Of a DNA stretch of 64,000 bases, positions 63,027 to 64,000 are shown one piece after another (the stretch's first letter is position 1; every line of letters starts with the position of its first letter). Made by a program: the position numbers and the translations under genes. The notes under the pieces were generated by a model. It made no database searches and was not told the origin of the DNA. It saw only the letters and a program-made list of their open reading frames with translations. This DNA is from Chloroflexota bacterium (lineage in GTDB: Bacteria; Chloroflexota; Anaerolineae; Caldilineales; Caldilineaceae). The stretch covers positions 1 through 64,000 of the forward strand of contig JAGWYN010000013.1 in the NCBI GenBank assembly GCA_018969295.1, in the 5' to 3' direction.

Positions 63027-63992
63027 CTACAAGATCGCTTTGAGCGTTTCCAGATCCAGGTTGGCGCCGCACAGGACGATGGCGACCTGTCGGCCCTGTC
63101 GGCGCTCTGGGTCTTTGAGATAGGCGGCCACGGCGACGCCGGCAGCCCCTTCGATCAGCTGATGGTGGGTGGCGGCGACCAGCCGGACTGCAGCAGCGAT
63201 CTCTTCTTCGTCGACCTGGATCCAGTCGTCGACCCATTGTTGGCAGAGGGCAAAGGTCAGCGCGCCGGGCTCGATGCCGCCGGCGCTGCCGTCCGACAGG
63301 GTGGGGAGAGATTTCAGCTCGACGATCTGGCCAGCTTGCACCGAAGCGGCCATCACCGGCGAGTGGGTGGGTTGGCAGCCGACGATGCGGACGGGAGGGC
63401 GTGTGGCGGGCCCTGCTTTGAACCATCCGGCGATGCCTCCGACCAGCCCGCCGCCGCCGACAGTGACGTAGATCGTCTCGACGGCGGGCAGGTCGTGGGC
63501 GATCTCTGCGCCCAGCGTGCCCTGTCCGGCGACAACTTCCCAATCGTTGTAGGGGGAGAGATAGACCAGACCTTCTTCGGCAGCGTAGGATCTGGCCGAC
63601 ATTTCGGCTACGACGGTGTCCTGTCCGCACAGGCAGACTGCGCTGCCGAACCGGCGAATTGCCGCCAGTTTGGTCGCTGCTGTCTGTTCGGGCACGAAGA
63701 CCAGCCCGGGGGCCCGCAGTTTGTGCAGCGCGTAGGCGACAGCAGCGCCATGGTTGCCCGAGGAGGCTGCCACCACGCCGCGGGCCAGAACTTCTGGGGG
63801 CAGCGCCAGCAATTTGTTGAAGGCCCCGCGTACCTTGAAAGAGCCGGTGTGCTGGAAATTTTCCAGCTTGAGCAGAACCCGGTCGCCGCCAGCTTCGCTC
63901 AGTGCCAGCGATTCTTCCAGAGGGGTCGCCCGCACAAAGGGGCGGATACGCTGCGCGGCGGCGAGGATGGCAGGAAAGAGATCCAAAGGCAT
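63027..63992 (-). CDS. PLP-dependent threonine dehydratase/serine racemase-like enzyme
   Basis: A 321-residue fold-type II PLP enzyme. The Schiff-base Lys is in TGSFKVRGA, the substrate loop is ASSGNHGAA, and the phosphate-binding glycine loop is VGGGGLVGG. The N-terminus (FPAILAAAQRIRPFVRATPL) and compact length without an ACT domain match catabolic threonine dehydratase or serine racemase rather than biosynthetic IlvA. It is convergent with the thioesterase gene. ATG 63992 is near the window end, so its upstream region is not visible. Confidence 0.88.
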   Translation of the reverse strand: MPLDLFPAILAAAQRIRPFVRATPLEESLALSEAGGDRVLLKLENFQHTGSFKVRGAFNKLLALPPEVLARGVVAASSGNHGAAVAYALHKLRAPGLVFVPEQTAATKLAAIRRFGSAVCLCGQDTVVAEMSARSYAAEEGLVYLSPYNDWEVVAGQGTLGAEIAHDLPAVETIYVTVGGGGLVGGIAGWFKAGPATRPPVRIVGCQPTHSPVMAASVQAGQIVELKSLPTLSDGSAGGIEPGALTFALCQQWVDDWIQVDEEEIAAAVRLVAATHHQLIEGAAGVAVAAYLKDPERRQGRQVAIVLCGANLDLETLKAIL

Positions 63993-64000
63993 GGTTGCCC

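Overview
The window looks like a high-GC chromosome of a Chloroflexota-type bacterium (Caldilineales/Anaerolineae-like). This is inferred from the gene mix: a TopA with a lysine-rich tail, tig-clpP-clpX, YfhO, F420-type LLM oxidoreductases, many amidohydrolases and Gfo/Idh enzymes, a BTAD/SARP regulator and CRISPR-ancillary proteins. No 16S gene is present to confirm it.

Layout. 1-8 kb: housekeeping genes topA (minus, cut by the window edge), tig, clpP, clpX, mutY and a small zinc-ribbon membrane protein. 8.0-8.3 kb: a compact cassette with a consensus promoter, a perfect Shine-Dalgarno, a 19-codon ORF and a bidirectional terminator. 8.3-12.3 kb: RidA facing a D-aminoacylase/ThuA/Gfo-Idh operon. 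12.4-25.8 kb: a single 12-gene minus-strand catabolic operon. It encodes a fused [2Fe-2S]-molybdenum hydroxylase plus FAD subunit, a TPP-dependent E1 alpha/beta pair, two SDRs, a methenyl-H4MPT cyclohydrolase homologue, an ABM monooxygenase, an LLM oxidoreductase, a 2-hydroxyacid dehydrogenase homologue and two amidohydrolases. It diverges from an XRE-cupin regulator (apparently leaderless) and another amidohydrolase, with palindromes over both promoters. An N-heterocycle breakdown pathway is the best guess; the substrate is unknown.

28-30.3 kb: a YfhO-type membrane protein. Its last 85 bp are repeated perfectly 9,539 bp downstream (30248-30332 = 39787-39871). Between the copies lies a lower-GC, four-gene island: PLD-SNF2 helicase, Eco57I-like methylase, DUF262-DUF1524 (GmrSD-like) and a DprA/SLOG protein. 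It looks like a mobile defence island that restored the 3' end of its target gene and carries no recombinase of its own.

39.9-51 kb: an operon of a HIT protein, an orphan molybdenum hydroxylase, a Gfo/Idh enzyme and a lipoprotein; then a secreted hydrolase, a secreted repeat protein, a DEAD-box helicase with a long leader, and a sugar isomerase/Gfo-Idh pair. 51-58.5 kb: a second striking region. A SARP-like activator has what looks like its own 11-bp-spaced direct-repeat operator. Next to it is an NE0113-type CARF domain fused to a LuxR helix-turn-helix, then a 1286-residue secreted multidomain glycosidase-like protein and, divergently, an AAA-Csx3 (Crn3-like) protein. There are no cas genes or CRISPR array in the window. 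58.5-64 kb: an enolase-superfamily enzyme, an aldo/keto reductase, a universal stress protein, a zinc/cold-shock-domain protein, tRNA-Cys, an orphan type II thioesterase and a threonine-dehydratase-like enzyme.

Many promoters share an extended -10 of the form TGcTATaCT.
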